Part shown: one piece after another, positions 9,840-21,154 of the stretch
How the letters are laid out: the number at the start of each line of letters is the position of its first letter
Numbering within the stretch: position 1 is the first letter of the stretch
DNA from: Omphalotus guepiniiformis
Lineage: Eukaryota > Basidiomycota > Agaricomycetes > Agaricales > Omphalotaceae
Assembly (NCBI GenBank): GCA_028554645.1
Contig: JAQOOI010000059.1
Coordinates: 26,692-90,691 of the forward strand
Length of the DNA: 64,000 nt
Direction: 5' to 3'
The notes under the pieces: model-generated
Seen by the model: only the letters and a program-made list of their open reading frames with translations
The model's database searches: none
Told to the model about the DNA's origin: nothing
Program-made: the position numbers and the translations under genes

Positions 9840-12142
9840 TTTTAATTATTAAAAAATAATCTAATATTATATTTATAAATAGCGTCTAACATCCTAAAAA
9901 ATATTATTATACAACTTTAACTATTCTCTAGCTTAGGAAATTAAACTTAGTTGTTATGTTTGCTAAAGCAAAAAAGTTAAAGCACTCCCGCTAATGCGAT
10001 AACTTTAATTTTGGAGTGTATGTAAAATATTAAAACAAAAATAAAATTAATAAAATAATAATTAAGACTCTTTTATCACTATCTCATAATTAAATCCTTA
10101 AAAGATTTATAAAATCTATCCCTTGCTTTAGCTACCTTCAACATTAAAAGTTTTACACAAATTATATAAAGAAACAGGCGCCCTTTGGTGAGCGAGAAAA
10201 TTTTATAATTATCTTTCCAATTTATTTTTAATTTAATATAATAGTTAAAAGTTATTTGAATAAATTTATTATTATTATCAATTATTGTATTCATAAAAGT
10301 CGAAAATATGTTTGTTCTGCTTAAAGCGGCCCTTATAAATAAAAAAAAAAAACTATCAAAACTACCTAGATGTTATGAACAAAAATATTTTTACAAGTAT
10401 ATAATATTATTTTTAATAAAAGTTAAATAATTTTTTCTCTCATACAATCATTTACACAAGCTTTATCTAAAGTTTGATTCTATTAACTTGTGATTTATTA
10501 AAAAAAATTCGCGACTCATTAACCAATTATACAGCTATAGATATAGCAATTAGGTATTTTGTGAACCTTTATAATTAATAGTTTTTAATATCCATAGTAC
10601 TTATTAATTTTTAAGATTAATTATTAATATTTATATTAATTAATAGGTTGTAATATAATTATTATTAATTTTAACTGTTAATAGACTCGAGAGCTGAGCT
10701 TCCCGTCCCACCGCAGCTAAGAGCAGGGTCTTCTCGCGCCCGTTCGCGTCCTTTGCTTTTAGCAAGGAACGCGAGGCTCCCGCCCCTGCCTGCTTTTAGG
10801 CTGGCAAAAGGGGGGGTGCCTAAAGCATGGAGCGAGGATTGCATAAGCAAGAGGGGGAATAGGTTCTTAAACCTAAAAAATTTTTATTTGAATTAGATAA
10901 AGCATTTTAGTTTAATTTTAAATATTTTTATTATTTAGATTTATCCATATTCCATGACTCTAAAGTTCTAAACTTTGAAAGTAGGAATTATATCGACCCC
11001 GTGGCTAAAGCAGGGGTGCTAAAGCAGGGAGACAAGAGCGAGGATAACCAGCATTATACATTTTTATTAATTTAAATTTAGCACTGCAGCGACTGGAGTT
11101 TTTAATATTTTTAGAAAATTTTTATTATTATCTAATAATAACATTATGTTGATAACTAAATTCACTATTATCAATTAAAGCTGAAGTAATTTATTACTTT
11201 TTTTATTACGCAAGATTTAATAAATTTATCATTATTCATTAAAGTATATTTTAGAATAAATAAGGATTTTTATAGAATCTGAAAGGGTCATATATATTAT
11301 TATTTTTGAAGTATAAAAAACTAAAAATTTTGCCAAAATTCATTATAATTAATTGATACAATATTTAATTTAAAATTCTCAATTACACAACACACAACCT
11401 AAAATTTATTAAAATTAAAAAAAACAAACAAGTGATAAGGCAAAAAAAAACTTCTTCTCTGTTTTTCAAAAATAAATGAAATGTCTCCCCCCCTCGCTTT
11501 TGCGAACAGGGGAACGGGATTGATGTAAAATTCATAAGTTAAAAATAAAGTTTTTATTTGTTATTATCCCTCGCTCCGCGTATATCAAAAAAAAATAATA
11601 AAATTTACACAAAAATAAAATAATTTTTATATACTAATTAAAAAAAATTTAACACTTAAAAGAGAGTGAACAAAATATAGCACAATTAATACTGTGTTAT
11701 ATACTATATTAAGCAATCCAACTATGATAACATTTTTTATATGTTTAAATTTACATTAAAAAATTATTTTTCTTTTTAATGTTTATTTTTTTAATATGAA
11801 AAAATATATTAAAATATTAAATAAATGGCTAAATATTTTTATAAAAATATGCAGTGTCCGCGTTTGCATAGGCGTTTTGGCTAGGCACACGCTCCCCTCC
11901 CCTGCTTTAGCAGGGGTAGGGGAGGCAATTTTGCTTATGCGTTTTGCTAGGCGGTCGGCCGGTAGCTAGCTGCTACAGCAAGAAAGGGATTTAATTTTTC
12001 TCTTTTGCTTAGGCTCACTATTCATCTTTTTACTCACTCTATCCTTTATTAGCACTAATCTGAGTGAGTGAGTGATTGAGTTTTTAATTTTATGCAACAG
12101 ATTTAATAAATTATTTCTAGCTTAAATAAAAATTACATCTTG
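9840..12142. other. Gene-free AT-rich spacer
   Basis: About 2.3 kb of AT-rich DNA with GC-rich elements at about 10690-10850, 10995-11040, 11480-11520 and 11855-12000. I see no gene. A tRNA-like D-arm near 10520-10560 does not complete a cloverleaf. Confidence 0.65.
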
Positions 12143-15100
12143 ATGTCAACACCACAATTAGTGAGTAAACAACAAAATTTTATGAACAAATTTCACAATT
12201 AATTTCAAAATAAAAAATAAATTTCAGTCTCATTGACTTATCATCTTGTTGACCAATCTCCTTGGCCTTTTTTAATAAGTTGAACTTTATTTTTTATGGC
12301 AAAATAGGACACGGCTGTTTTATGAATGGGGGCCCATGGGGTTTTAAATAATGGTGGATGGATTAATTATTTGTATGTTTTATATTTTTTAAACAATTCA
12401 AATTCCAGTAATGTTACTTTTGATTAGGGGAGGGATGTGTATAAATTACAGAGGGAATTTTATTAGGAAATCAATAAACAAATAGTAAGTAAAAGAAAAA
12501 TGGTTTAATGAGATAGGATTTTATAACTTTGTTTGTAAATTTTTTTTTTTTTTTGTTTTTTTTAGTGAAGGTTTTTTTTGCTTTTTGTTATCTTTATCTT
12601 TGGAGCTTACTGTCCACTTCTAAGTATAGGTACCTTTTAGTTGTAGAAATAGTAGGAAGGGATTTACTGACCTCCCTTTAGGTAATTGTTACACCTTTAA
12701 AAATCCATTTTCTATTTAGTTTTCTTATTTTCCATTACTTAAATACTTTTTTATTATTAATCTAGTTCTGGAAGGCATTTATTATTTTTTACGGTTCCAC
12801 CCCATGCTTTTTATTAGCTGGAATAAAAAAGGGAAATAAATTTACTACTTATCAAATAGTTTTTTTATTACTATTGTTAATTACTTGTGTGTATTTTACA
12901 ATTATTTCAATATATTGAATATACAGAATCTGGTTTTTCTATTTCTGATAGTGTATCTTGGTTCTTCATTTTTATGCTTCAACGGTCTACATGGGTTAAT
13001 TAATGGAGCCCCTACCAATTATATAAACAAAAGTTCTTATTTTAAAGTAAACCTACTTAATCTACTTCTTCCTTTAAGGATCGTGTGGTCAGCTTTTAAA
13101 GGGGCTATCTAACTGAGAAGCCTGCCAAAGGCTACTTAAATAGAGTGGTGCTATTTCTTCGAAGAAATAGGTTGCCGCAGTATTTAATTTTAATTTAGTT
13201 CATAGTAGACCTATACACCCACCCGCTGCTTTAGCAGCGAAAGGTGAGAGTGATGTGGAAAAATCAAACTTTGTATTAACTCAACAAACGGAGCCTTTGC
13301 AATTGCCGAAGGATGGGACAAATCATTTTATTTAGATACAAAATTTTTACAATGGTTAGCAGGTTTTACCGATGCAGAGGGTAATTTTAATGTCAGTCTT
13401 CGAAAATCTCAAAAGATAACACTTATAATAGTATTATTGTAACTTTTTCAAATAGGTCTACATATTGATGATTTATTTGTATTAAAATTTATTCAAACCA
13501 AATTAAATTGTGGACATATTTCAATTTCAGGTAAAAGATGTAATTATTTTGTTAATGACCAAAAATCATTAATAAATATAATTTTACCTATTTTCAAACA
13601 TGCTCAATTAAATAGTTCCAAATATTATCAATTTTTTAATGTTTGAAAAAACTGTTAATTTAATTAAAAATAAAAAACATTTATCTTTTGAAGGAAAATT
13701 AGAAGTAATTAAATATTATCTTGAAATGAAAAACGTAAATGCAAGCTCCTCGATCTAGAAATAAGAAAGGATATACTTATATCTGATTATTGATTAGGTG
13801 GATTTACAGATGGTGATGCTAGTTTTTCTATTTCTAAAAATAGGTCCAAGATTAAAATTTGAAAACCATGAAAAGGAATTAGAATTATTTCAAAGTATTA
13901 AAGAGTATTTAAAATATGGTAACTTAAATATTACATTACCACGTAAATATTTACCAAATTCTAATCCTACGGTAACTTTAGAAATTAATAATATACACGT
14001 TTTAACAAAAAATTGTGATTATTCCTCTTTATAATAACTCTAATTTTAAAATTTTAAAAAGTAAGAAATATCTAGATTTTTGTGATTGGTCTATTTTTGG
14101 TTTGCATCTATTTTTTATGGTTATCATAGATTAGCCGAAGGTTTAAATTTAATAATGAAATAAAGTCTCATATGAATAATTTTAGATTAACTACTCACTC
14201 ACTCTCATCTCTTGCGCCAGCACCCTCATTTTAGTGAGTTCAGTAAGGCAAAGCCTCTACACATATATTTGTAAACAAGATACACATATACCATCAGGTT
14301 TAAGTATTTTAATAGATATCTTACCAAAATACTCACTCGCTCCTGCTTTAGCAAGACGGACCACAACAACTATCTTTAGGAGTTAATGTGTATGATGGCA
14401 AAGGTTTGAAAGAAGAGGTTACTATGCTTGGCACTACTATTTATACCTAAAATATCTTATCTTTTTTCTTTAACCTTCTCTCTTATGAGATTAAAAACGA
14501 GTAAGATTTTTTAAGAGGTACTAATAATTTAGTCTCTGAAAAATTAAAAGTAATTGCTATAGATGAGAGTAATAATAGATTTTCTTACTCTAGTTTAAGT
14601 GAATGTAGTAAAGCTTTAAAAATTGGAAGAACAAATAATTAAGAATTGTATATTTACAGGTCAAACTTATAGAAAATTATAAATTTATTTTTGGCTTATA
14701 AAATCTAATCTTTTTTTTTAAATCGTATATAATATAAATTATACGATATTTTTATATAATTGACAGAAAAGTGGGTTAATTGCATAAAAAATCCTTATTA
14801 TATAATTATTATATCGACCCCCCACAAATAGTGATACTCGCACCCGCTTGCTTTAGCAAAAGCAATTTACAAAACAGTGAATTCACTGAATTGTCAAATA
14901 GCGAGGGTGACCCTGCAAAGAAAACTTCTGCTTATACAAAGGCAAAGGGATCTCCCTCTTGCTTAGGCAATACGCGACCCAATCACTGGTCAAGCACAGC
15001 CACTCTGGCCTGCCATAAATGTGAGCCTGTGAGTTTATGGAACCTTAAAGTAGGGAGGGTTTTGGTTAAATATAATATTGATAATTATATGGAGGACAAT

Positions 15101-15614
15101 ATGCAACCAAGGCGTATATTAAATAAAGAAAAAAAAAAAAATTTTTTTTTTGGTTCCACGGTGCCTCTTGTACCTAATAGCCATATTTTAAAAATTAGTA
15201 ATATACGAAGGTTCAACGACTAGTAGATGATTACTTTATTTAAGATAATTCTAACCACGAATGCCCACCAATAAGATATAATACTCTCTTCCCTTTCCTC
15301 TTGCTTATGCAAACCGCGAGCCCTGCTTTAAGCAGGGAAAAGGGTGGACAGCTACTAATTCTTATTGGATAACATAGTCTGAACCATTTTGAAAAAAATG
15401 GATGTGAGAGATAAAGAGCCTCTTACGATAACATATTGTACACGTTTATTATTGGAACTATCTTTATTTTTTATTTGGTTTTATTAGAATCATTAACTAT
15501 AATGTTACAAAACAAGGTCACCTTGGTATTGAAACAGCTATCCTTTATTGACACTTTGTGGATGTTGTTTGGTTGTTTCTATTTATCGCAGTTTATTTTT
15601 GGGGAAGTAACTAG
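12143..15614 (+). CDS. cox3: Cytochrome c oxidase subunit 3, two exons, frameshifted
   Basis: Cox3 is a seven-helix core subunit of complex IV. Exon 1 (about 12143-12996; the exact ATG is uncertain, 12143 or 12182) shows YHLVDQSPWP at about 12238-12267, later HALLAGIKKGNKFTTYQIV, QYIEYTESGFSISDSV and GLHG at its end. Exon 2 (15439-15614) gives IRIINYNVTKQGHLGIETA and ILYWHFVDVVWLFLF ending AVYFWGSN and TAG. The middle of exon 1 (about 12300-12760) is recognisable only in scattered pieces because of many one-base frame changes. At the junction, GGG-T joins TA-CAC to give GLHGLHV. Order and spacing of helices match cox3. Whether the frameshifts are real or sequencing errors cannot be told from this sequence, but such decay of an essential gene would be surprising. 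Confidence 0.85.
13330..14180 (+). pseudogene. Broken LAGLIDADG endonuclease in cox3 intron
   Basis: Two LAGLIDADG helices are visible in different frames: WLAGFTDAEGNFNVSLRKSQ from about 13353, and WLGGFTDGDASFSISKN from about 13790, the latter preceded by TGA read as Trp. Between and after them are the usual fragments (FIQTKLNCGHISISGK, LLYNNSNFK-like text and KYLDFCDW). At least three frame changes separate them. The family cuts and spreads introns; this copy cannot be translated as it stands. Confidence 0.75.
14510..14690 (+). pseudogene. C-terminal NUMOD-type remnant in cox3 intron
   Basis: One frame reads SEKLKVIAIDESNNRFSYSS followed by LSECSKALKIGRTN and, after a frame change, CIFTGQTYRKL. 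This is the pattern of the NUMOD1 helix-turn-helix module found at the C-terminus of GIY-YIG and other intron endonucleases. No nuclease domain is recognisable upstream, so it looks like the tail of a second, largely lost endonuclease gene inserted in the same intron. Confidence 0.55.
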
Positions 15615-15690
15615 TTTTCCTATAGATGAAACTAACTCACAGTTATTATCTTTAATTTTATTTACGGCTAAGCCAGAAACCTGATTAAAA
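15591..15690 (+). repeat. cox3 3' end and downstream flank, copy A
   Basis: The last cox3 codons plus the flank (TATAGATGAAACTAACTC and a long poly-A) recur in slightly diverged form at 17394-17512. Copy A belongs to the real cox3 gene. Confidence 0.85.
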
Positions 15691-15699
15691 AAAAAAACA

Positions 15700-17170
15700 A
15701 TGCTAAAGACAAATAAAATAATAAATTTAAATAAAAATAGGTATACTATAAATTTTATTCATACAAATGCTGTAACGTTATCTTCTTTTTAATAATGTGT
15801 TTCAAAATATAGAATCAGAAGATAATTCTATTGGATATGCTATTGTAAATGAACGTTTATCTAATTTACAATTAGTTCCGTTTTGATGGAAAAAGTGAAA
15901 GTTTAGTTCCATTTAAGTCGTTTGCGGAGCAATCCCCACAAATTTCATCTTATAGTGAATAGTTTTCCTTGGCTAATTAGATAAAAATGGTAAATTTACT
16001 AGATCTAAGTAAAAATATAAAATTGTTTGTCGCGGAGCGAGGTGTAGATTTTAATTTCTAATTATTTAGAAAAAAGATTTAATATGGATCCTAGTCTAAT
16101 AAATGAAAAAAGATTTAAGTGAATTACTAGAAAATTTTAAAGAAGATAGAGTCGCGGAGCGAGGAAGAAAAACAGTAACTGTTCTTGATTTATTTAATTA
16201 TGTTTCAGATTTATATGATAATGATAAAGATAAGCTTTAAAACAACAATTACTGAAAAAATGAGCTGAAAATACCGAAAGTGAAAAGAATCTTTTAGAGT
16301 CATTAAACCAAAATAAACCATTAAAAAAATTTGGTGATATTACTCTTAATGAAATTGTGGATAATTTAAAAAATTGTAGCGCCGTCCTAAAGGAGGCGAG
16401 GGAATATATTTTAAATAAAGGTCATATAACATTACAAGCATTACCTATTTGTTGTTAATGCAGCTGGTTATGGTTTAATGATGCGATCTTATTATAAATT
16501 TGTTTATTATAGACCTTTTCCTACAGATATAAATACTATGAAATTAAAAAATCTACAAAAGCATAGAGATATTAATTTAGCTTTATTTGCTTTTATAGGT
16601 GCACCTTTTGCAATACTTTTATTAAGAACAAGCTTCAATATCAAGTAAAGATATGATCACAGTACAATATGATTTAGGTAGTTTTACTGATAATAGTAAT
16701 AAAGACTTAAATAGAAGTGGTTTATGATTTTTTTTGGCTATATTAAATAACAAAATACCTAATTCGGTTAAACTATTTTTTAAATTTTTCTCGCTCGCGC
16801 TTGGTGTTTTATTAATATTAAAATTATTAGGAGTTTTTTTTGATATTGATTTAGATATAACAAATACAATATTGTATTTAAAATTATTTTTTTATTTATC
16901 TTGGTCTTTTAACTTTTATTTATCAATTATCGAATTTATTTTTATTGAACAAATTTATTAATAACAAAAATATAAAAATATCTGAAGTTTTACCTGAATT
17001 TTTTAATAAATTGATTAAAAGATTTTGAAGAATTAAGTTCTAATAAAGAAAGTATTAAAGAATTTAAAAAGCATTGTTATATAAATTTATCAATATATAT
17101 AGTAATGCTTATTATATTTATTTTATTTATTTAGCAATATTTATAATCATTTGTAATCTTATTAAAATTT
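15700..17170 (+). pseudogene. Unknown membrane-protein family, copy 1, frameshifted
   Basis: I do not recognise this family. From ATG 15700 the text begins near INFIHTNAVTLSS, then, across several frame changes, shows a charged helix (ENTESEKNLLESLNQNK), KPLKKFGDITLNEI, LMMRSYYKFVYYRPFPTD, hydrophobic stretches (LALFAFIGAPFAILLL; SLALGVLLILKLLGVFF) and a C-terminal SEVLPEFFNKLIKDFEEL. The motif PL-x-K-x-G-x-ITL-x-EI and the SYxK..RPFPT motif recur in copy 2; the C-terminal part resembles copy 3. Small GC-rich words (GTCGCGGAGCGAGG) are embedded. It lies directly after cox3 and before a truncated nad4L. Function unknown; probably an inner-membrane protein or a relic of one. Confidence 0.6.
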
Positions 17171-17219
17171 AAAAAAAAATGATTGTAATAAATATTAATT
17201 AATTTTTTTTTTATAATTT

Positions 17220-17388
17220 TATTTGTTTTTAAAAAAATAAAACAAAAAAATTCATTTTTCAAGAAACTGCGTAAGATATTCAACAAAAAAATTTAAACTA
17301 ATGAATTTATCAATAATTTTATATTTTAATAGATATATTAGGATTCATATTAAATAGAAAAAATATTATCCTTATGATCATTGCCACA
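17220..17388 (+). pseudogene. Truncated duplicate of the nad4L 5' end
   Basis: The upstream flank and first ~27 codons of nad4L (compare 20785-20970) are repeated here almost base for base, then stop abruptly at GATCATTGCCA and continue into a copy of the cox3 3' end. In this copy the poly-A in AGA-AAA-AAT has the number of bases that keeps the frame, whereas the main gene has one A extra. Confidence 0.85.
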
Positions 17389-17393
17389 ATTTA

Positions 17394-17512
17394 TTTATCG
17401 CAGTTTATTTTTGGGGGAATAAATAGTTTTTCTATAGATGAAACTAACTCACAGTTGTTATATTTAATTTTATTTAAGGCTAAACCTGATTTAAAAAAAA
17501 AAACAAAGATAA
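17394..17512 (+). pseudogene. Duplicate of the cox3 3' end, copy B
   Basis: It matches 15591-15690: the last codons (FIAVYFWG) with a changed stop region, then the flank through the poly-A. It is fused directly to the truncated nad4L above, giving a chimeric junction at about 17388-17394. Confidence 0.85.
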
Positions 17513-17587
17513 TCTAAAAAATTATAAATATTAAATTAAATATTCACTCCAACGCCTCACTTTAGTGCTAAGGCACCGCAGGCAAGA

Positions 17588-19235
17588 GTGATAAAAAGGG
17601 GTGTTGCAGTTGCTCCCTATCTCCGCAACCCAAGCGCGGAGCGAGGGGCTGCTAAAGCTGGGGGGGCGATAAAGTCTTGCAATTTTAATAATAATAAATT
17701 AAGGGGATTTCATTCAAGTGTATGTTTGTTAAGTGATAAGGATTTAAAAAGAAGAATTAAAAATTTAAAAGCTTCTAGTAGTTTTGAAAAAGCTTCTAGT
17801 AGTTTTAAAGATATAAGTTTTACTACAGAAAAGGGTAATGAAATAAAAGAAAGTTTATTAAAATTAAAAGAAGAAGAAATTTCAAATAATAATATTAATG
17901 TATCTGAAGAATATAAAGAAGTTATAGATTATTTTAATAATGGGGAAAAATAATGTTTCAAGTTATGAGGAAGCATTTCCTAATTATGCTAAAGATAAAG
18001 GTTTAGTTAAAGATAAAGTTAAGGATGAAAAGTGTGTATGCCTCTATGCTCTTGCTAAAGCAGCTAGCGAGTGGTTAAAGAAGTTCTGAAAGTTTTAGAT
18101 TCAGTGTGCTTCTCCCCATTCCTGCTTTTAGCTGTCGCTGCGCGAGCGAGGGGAAAGGATATAGCCAAGATTTTATTGAAAAAGTTAAAATTAAGTAATA
18201 TAGTAGATAAAGTATTATCAAAAGATAGTTCATATAGTCTTAAAAAAAAAGTTGGTGATGAAATATTAAAAGAACTAACACCTTTAGAAAAAATAGGTAA
18301 TATTACATTGTTAGAAATATATAACAATTCTATTGAATTTTAAAGATAAATTAAATATAAATATAAAACCTAATTATATGGAAATGGGTTTTTCTTTGGT
18401 TAGTTATGGTTTTATTATTAAAGTCTTATAATAAATATGTAGCTATTCGTCCTTTTCCTACAAATGTGTCGCCTGAAGAATTAAAAAACTCTTAAAATGA
18501 CTAGAACTTTTAGTAGATTTTGATTTGCTGGTCTAATAGCACCTGCACTAATATTTTCTTTTATTTCGCTGCGCGAGCAGCGACAGATTAGACCGAGAAG
18601 TGGGCTTTTTGAAGTAAAACAAAGTTTACCAAAAAAAAAATATCGAGCTGCTCTTGCTAAAGCAGCAGTGTAAAAGTGATAGTAAATTAACAGGAGGCCT
18701 GATGCGAAAATAATTTTGGTTGATTCTTTTTACTTAAAAAAGTAAAATATATGAGTTAAAGGTTTTATAATACTAATTTTAATATTAATGTTCTTTATGT
18801 TTGGCGCCTGCTTTAGCTGTCGCTGCGCGACCAGCGAGATAGAAATAAGTTTGATTATATAATATAAAAGATTTGAAAATTGATATATATTATTATTTTA
18901 AAAAAATTATATTATTTATTATATTGATTCCTATAATTATAAATGCTATTAACACTATATTTATTAGATATAATAGAAAGAAAAGGTGAAATATCAAGCG
19001 CCTCCTTTCCCCCTTTCCCCTCGCTTTGCCTGCTTTAGCTGAGGGGCGGTGGTGGACGGACTGCGAAAAAAATTATTACCTGGTATATTAAATAGATATA
19101 TTAATTATTTAATAAAAGTGGTTAAAAATAAAAAACTTTTAAGTTATTACATAAGATAGATGTAAAGCCGATATTAGTTTTTTATGTTATTATATTAATA
19201 TTGTATTTTATTTGTTTAATTTTTGTCTCGCTCAG
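17588..19235 (+). pseudogene. Unknown membrane-protein family, copy 2, frameshifted
   Basis: The second copy follows the cox3 fragment as copy 1 follows cox3. The clean first stretch (to 17953) contains KLRGFHSSVCLLSDKDLKRR and then a Lys/Glu-rich, probably coiled-coil segment. After frame changes come TPLEKIGNITLLEIYNN (about 18275-18330), GFIIKSYNKYVAIRPFPTN (about 18408-18462) and AGLIAPALIFSF. The end is AT-rich with hydrophobic segments (ILFIILIPIIINAI). GC-rich elements cut through it at about 18040-18065, 18120-18150, 18565-18590 and 18995-19060. Conserved words shared with copy 1 show common descent. Function unknown. Confidence 0.6.
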
Positions 19236-20705
19236 TTGCTAAGGCATGAGTAATAAAATTTTTTCAATTATTCACTTAGTCGCCTTCGCTCACTTTCACT
19301 TTAGTTGCTAGCATTTAAAGCAAAAGGGTGATATTGCCTTAGCCTCGCTACGCGGCCCCCCCCTCACTTTAGGTGATAGCGTGCATAAGTGAGTGAGCCG
19401 CTCACATACACATTAGTGGTCGTGTTGCTCCCTCCCGTTTTCGCTCCTTTGCTTTAGCAAGGAAAGCTAGGTAAGGAGGCGAGCGAGAGAGAAAGTCTTT
19501 ACAGGTTAATATCTATATATTACTTTTTATTTTATAAATCTTATAGGTCTGTTTTATCTATTTTCTCCTTTCGGTGGTCGCACCCTCGCTTGCTTAGGCA
19601 AGCGACCCCCTCCCCCCCCCGTTTGCGGAGCAAGGTACTGCTTTAGCTGCGGGACAAAGTGAAAGGGGAGGGAACGTGAGGTGATAACTCTTTTTTATTA
19701 AAGTTTATTTACAGCTCCTACGCTCGAACTCTTACTTTTTTAAATAATTCCTCTTTTTACAAAGATTTTTAACTAATACTATCAACTATGTTAATATATT
19801 TTTTTTTCATCAGCACTTATGAACAATTTTCATTTGTTTAATTACCTATTATTTATTATGAAATTATTATTTAGAGTAATTTCCCCCGCTACGTAACTCC
19901 TCTATTAAAAAGAAAAATTTGATCTTTTACTTATTTATTCTTGCCTCACTTAGTCGATAAGCTGCCAAAGCAATAGGTAGAGATAAAGAGTTAATAAATT
20001 TTTCTTTAGGCTGGTTACTGTAGCCCTCCCACCAATAACCTATCACCATTCACCAATCACCAATCACATAAACCCTTTACCAAAGGTGGTCGGTGGTCTC
20101 TCGTAAAAGGTGAGTAAGAGCGAGTGTGGTGGAAGGTAGTGCTTATTTCGTAGTCTATATTAATATTAATAATTATTATAATTTTTTTTTTTTTTTTACT
20201 TTAATATTTTAGCCCCCTTTATAACCATAAACCATCGCTCTACTCTCACTCACAAACGCTCCCTGCTTTAGCACCACCTTTGCCTGCTAAAGCAGGCAGG
20301 GGCGGGAAAATCGAGTGAGCCGCTCCCTCTTGCTTAGGCAATACGCGACCCTGCTTTAGCTGTCGCTCTTGCTAAAGCAGCAGCGAGAGCGAGGGAGCGA
20401 GGGTGAGCGGTCCGCCTCACTATCACTTTCTCGCAGCGCTACTCGTTCATAAGCGAGTGAGTGAGGGCGAGAGTAATCTAATTTTAAAAAAAAATAATTT
20501 TTAACAATAATTGTAATAATTTTTTTATTAATTTTTATTAACATTTTACTTATAAAAATATATTTATTATTGTTAAATAATATTAAATTTATTAGGTGTT
20601 TGCCTGGATTATTTGCTTATTTGCTAGCTTGCTTTTCAGTTAAAATTTACTTATACCTATTTTTATAGGAGTAAAGTAGATTAAACCCACATACACTCAG
20701 CAACC
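19236..20705. other. Gene-free stretch dense in GC-rich elements
   Basis: No gene is visible. GC-rich elements are dense (about 19315-19490, 19565-19680, 20020-20130, 20230-20470), separated by poly-T and AT-rich DNA. It includes the 68-nt element at 20327-20394. Confidence 0.7.
20327..20394 (+). repeat. 68-nt GC-rich element, identical copy
   Basis: The same 68 nt occurs at 42563-42630 and, as reverse complement, at 43495-43562 in the left repeat arm (hence also in the right arm). It begins CTCTTGCTTAGGCAATACG and contains GCTCTTGCTAAAGCAGCAGC, which folds as a hairpin. Confidence 0.9.
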
Positions 20706-20750
20706 AGTAAATCACTCATTTTTTAAAGCTTTATTATTTTTAGCAGGTGA
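20706..20750 (+). pseudogene. Short duplicate of an internal nad5 segment
   Basis: About 43 bp match nad5 at 22150-22193, encoding [15 protein letters not shown]. Here the base count at GTAAATCAC keeps the frame, while the nad5 gene has one extra A (GTAAAATCAC). The flanks are unrelated. Confidence 0.85.
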
Positions 20751-20881
20751 GGTCGCGATTAACTTTTTTTTAATTTAATAATTAATTTTTTTTTTATAAT
20801 TTATTTGTTTTTAAAAAAATAAAACAAAAAAATTCATTTTTCAAGAAACTGCGTAGTATATTCAACAAAAAATTTAAACTA

Positions 20882-21151
20882 ATGAATTTATCAATAATTT
20901 TAATTTTTTAATAGGTATATTAGGATTCATATTAAATAGAAAAAAATATTATCCTTATGATCATTGCCATCGAAATAATGCTATTAGCTGTTACTCTGCT
21001 AGTTTTAATAAGTTCCTTTGGATTTGATGATAATGCTGGACAAACTTTCAGTATTTATATTATATCTGTTGCTGGAGCAGAATCAGTTATTGGTTTAAGT
21101 ATTCTTGTTGCATTTTATAGATTAAGAGGAACAATTTCAATAAGAAACTAA
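20882..21151 (+). CDS. nad4L: NADH dehydrogenase subunit 4L, two compensating frameshifts
   Basis: Nad4L is a three-helix proton-path subunit of complex I. The gene starts at ATG 20882 (MNLSIIL) and ends at TAA 21149-21151 after YRLRGTISIRN, about 89 residues as expected. Two one-base changes in homopolymers (one T short near 20911, one A extra near 20940) put the first helix out of frame; from MIIAIEIMLLAV (20957) onward the frame is clean. The conserved Glu residues in IEIM and AGAESVIGL are present. nad5 begins three bases after the stop, the usual fungal nad4L-nad5 pair, so they are surely co-transcribed. Confidence 0.9.
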
Positions 21152-21154
21152 AAA

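Larger units (their letters stand above)
12997..15438 (+). mobile_element. Group I intron of cox3 with remains of two endonuclease genes
   Basis: The intron lies in the conserved GLHG-HV site of cox3. Its 3' end shows GATAACATAGTCTGAACC (about 15366-15383), the S segment typical of group I introns. At 2.44 kb it is long because it holds a broken LAGLIDADG ORF, a NUMOD-like remnant and GC-rich elements. The 5' boundary is set by continuity of the GLHGLHV peptide and a T before the splice site. Confidence 0.75.

Noticed and set aside
10455..10580. Minus-strand tRNA-like AATTGGTTAATG
   Set aside because: No complete cloverleaf; the acceptor does not close.
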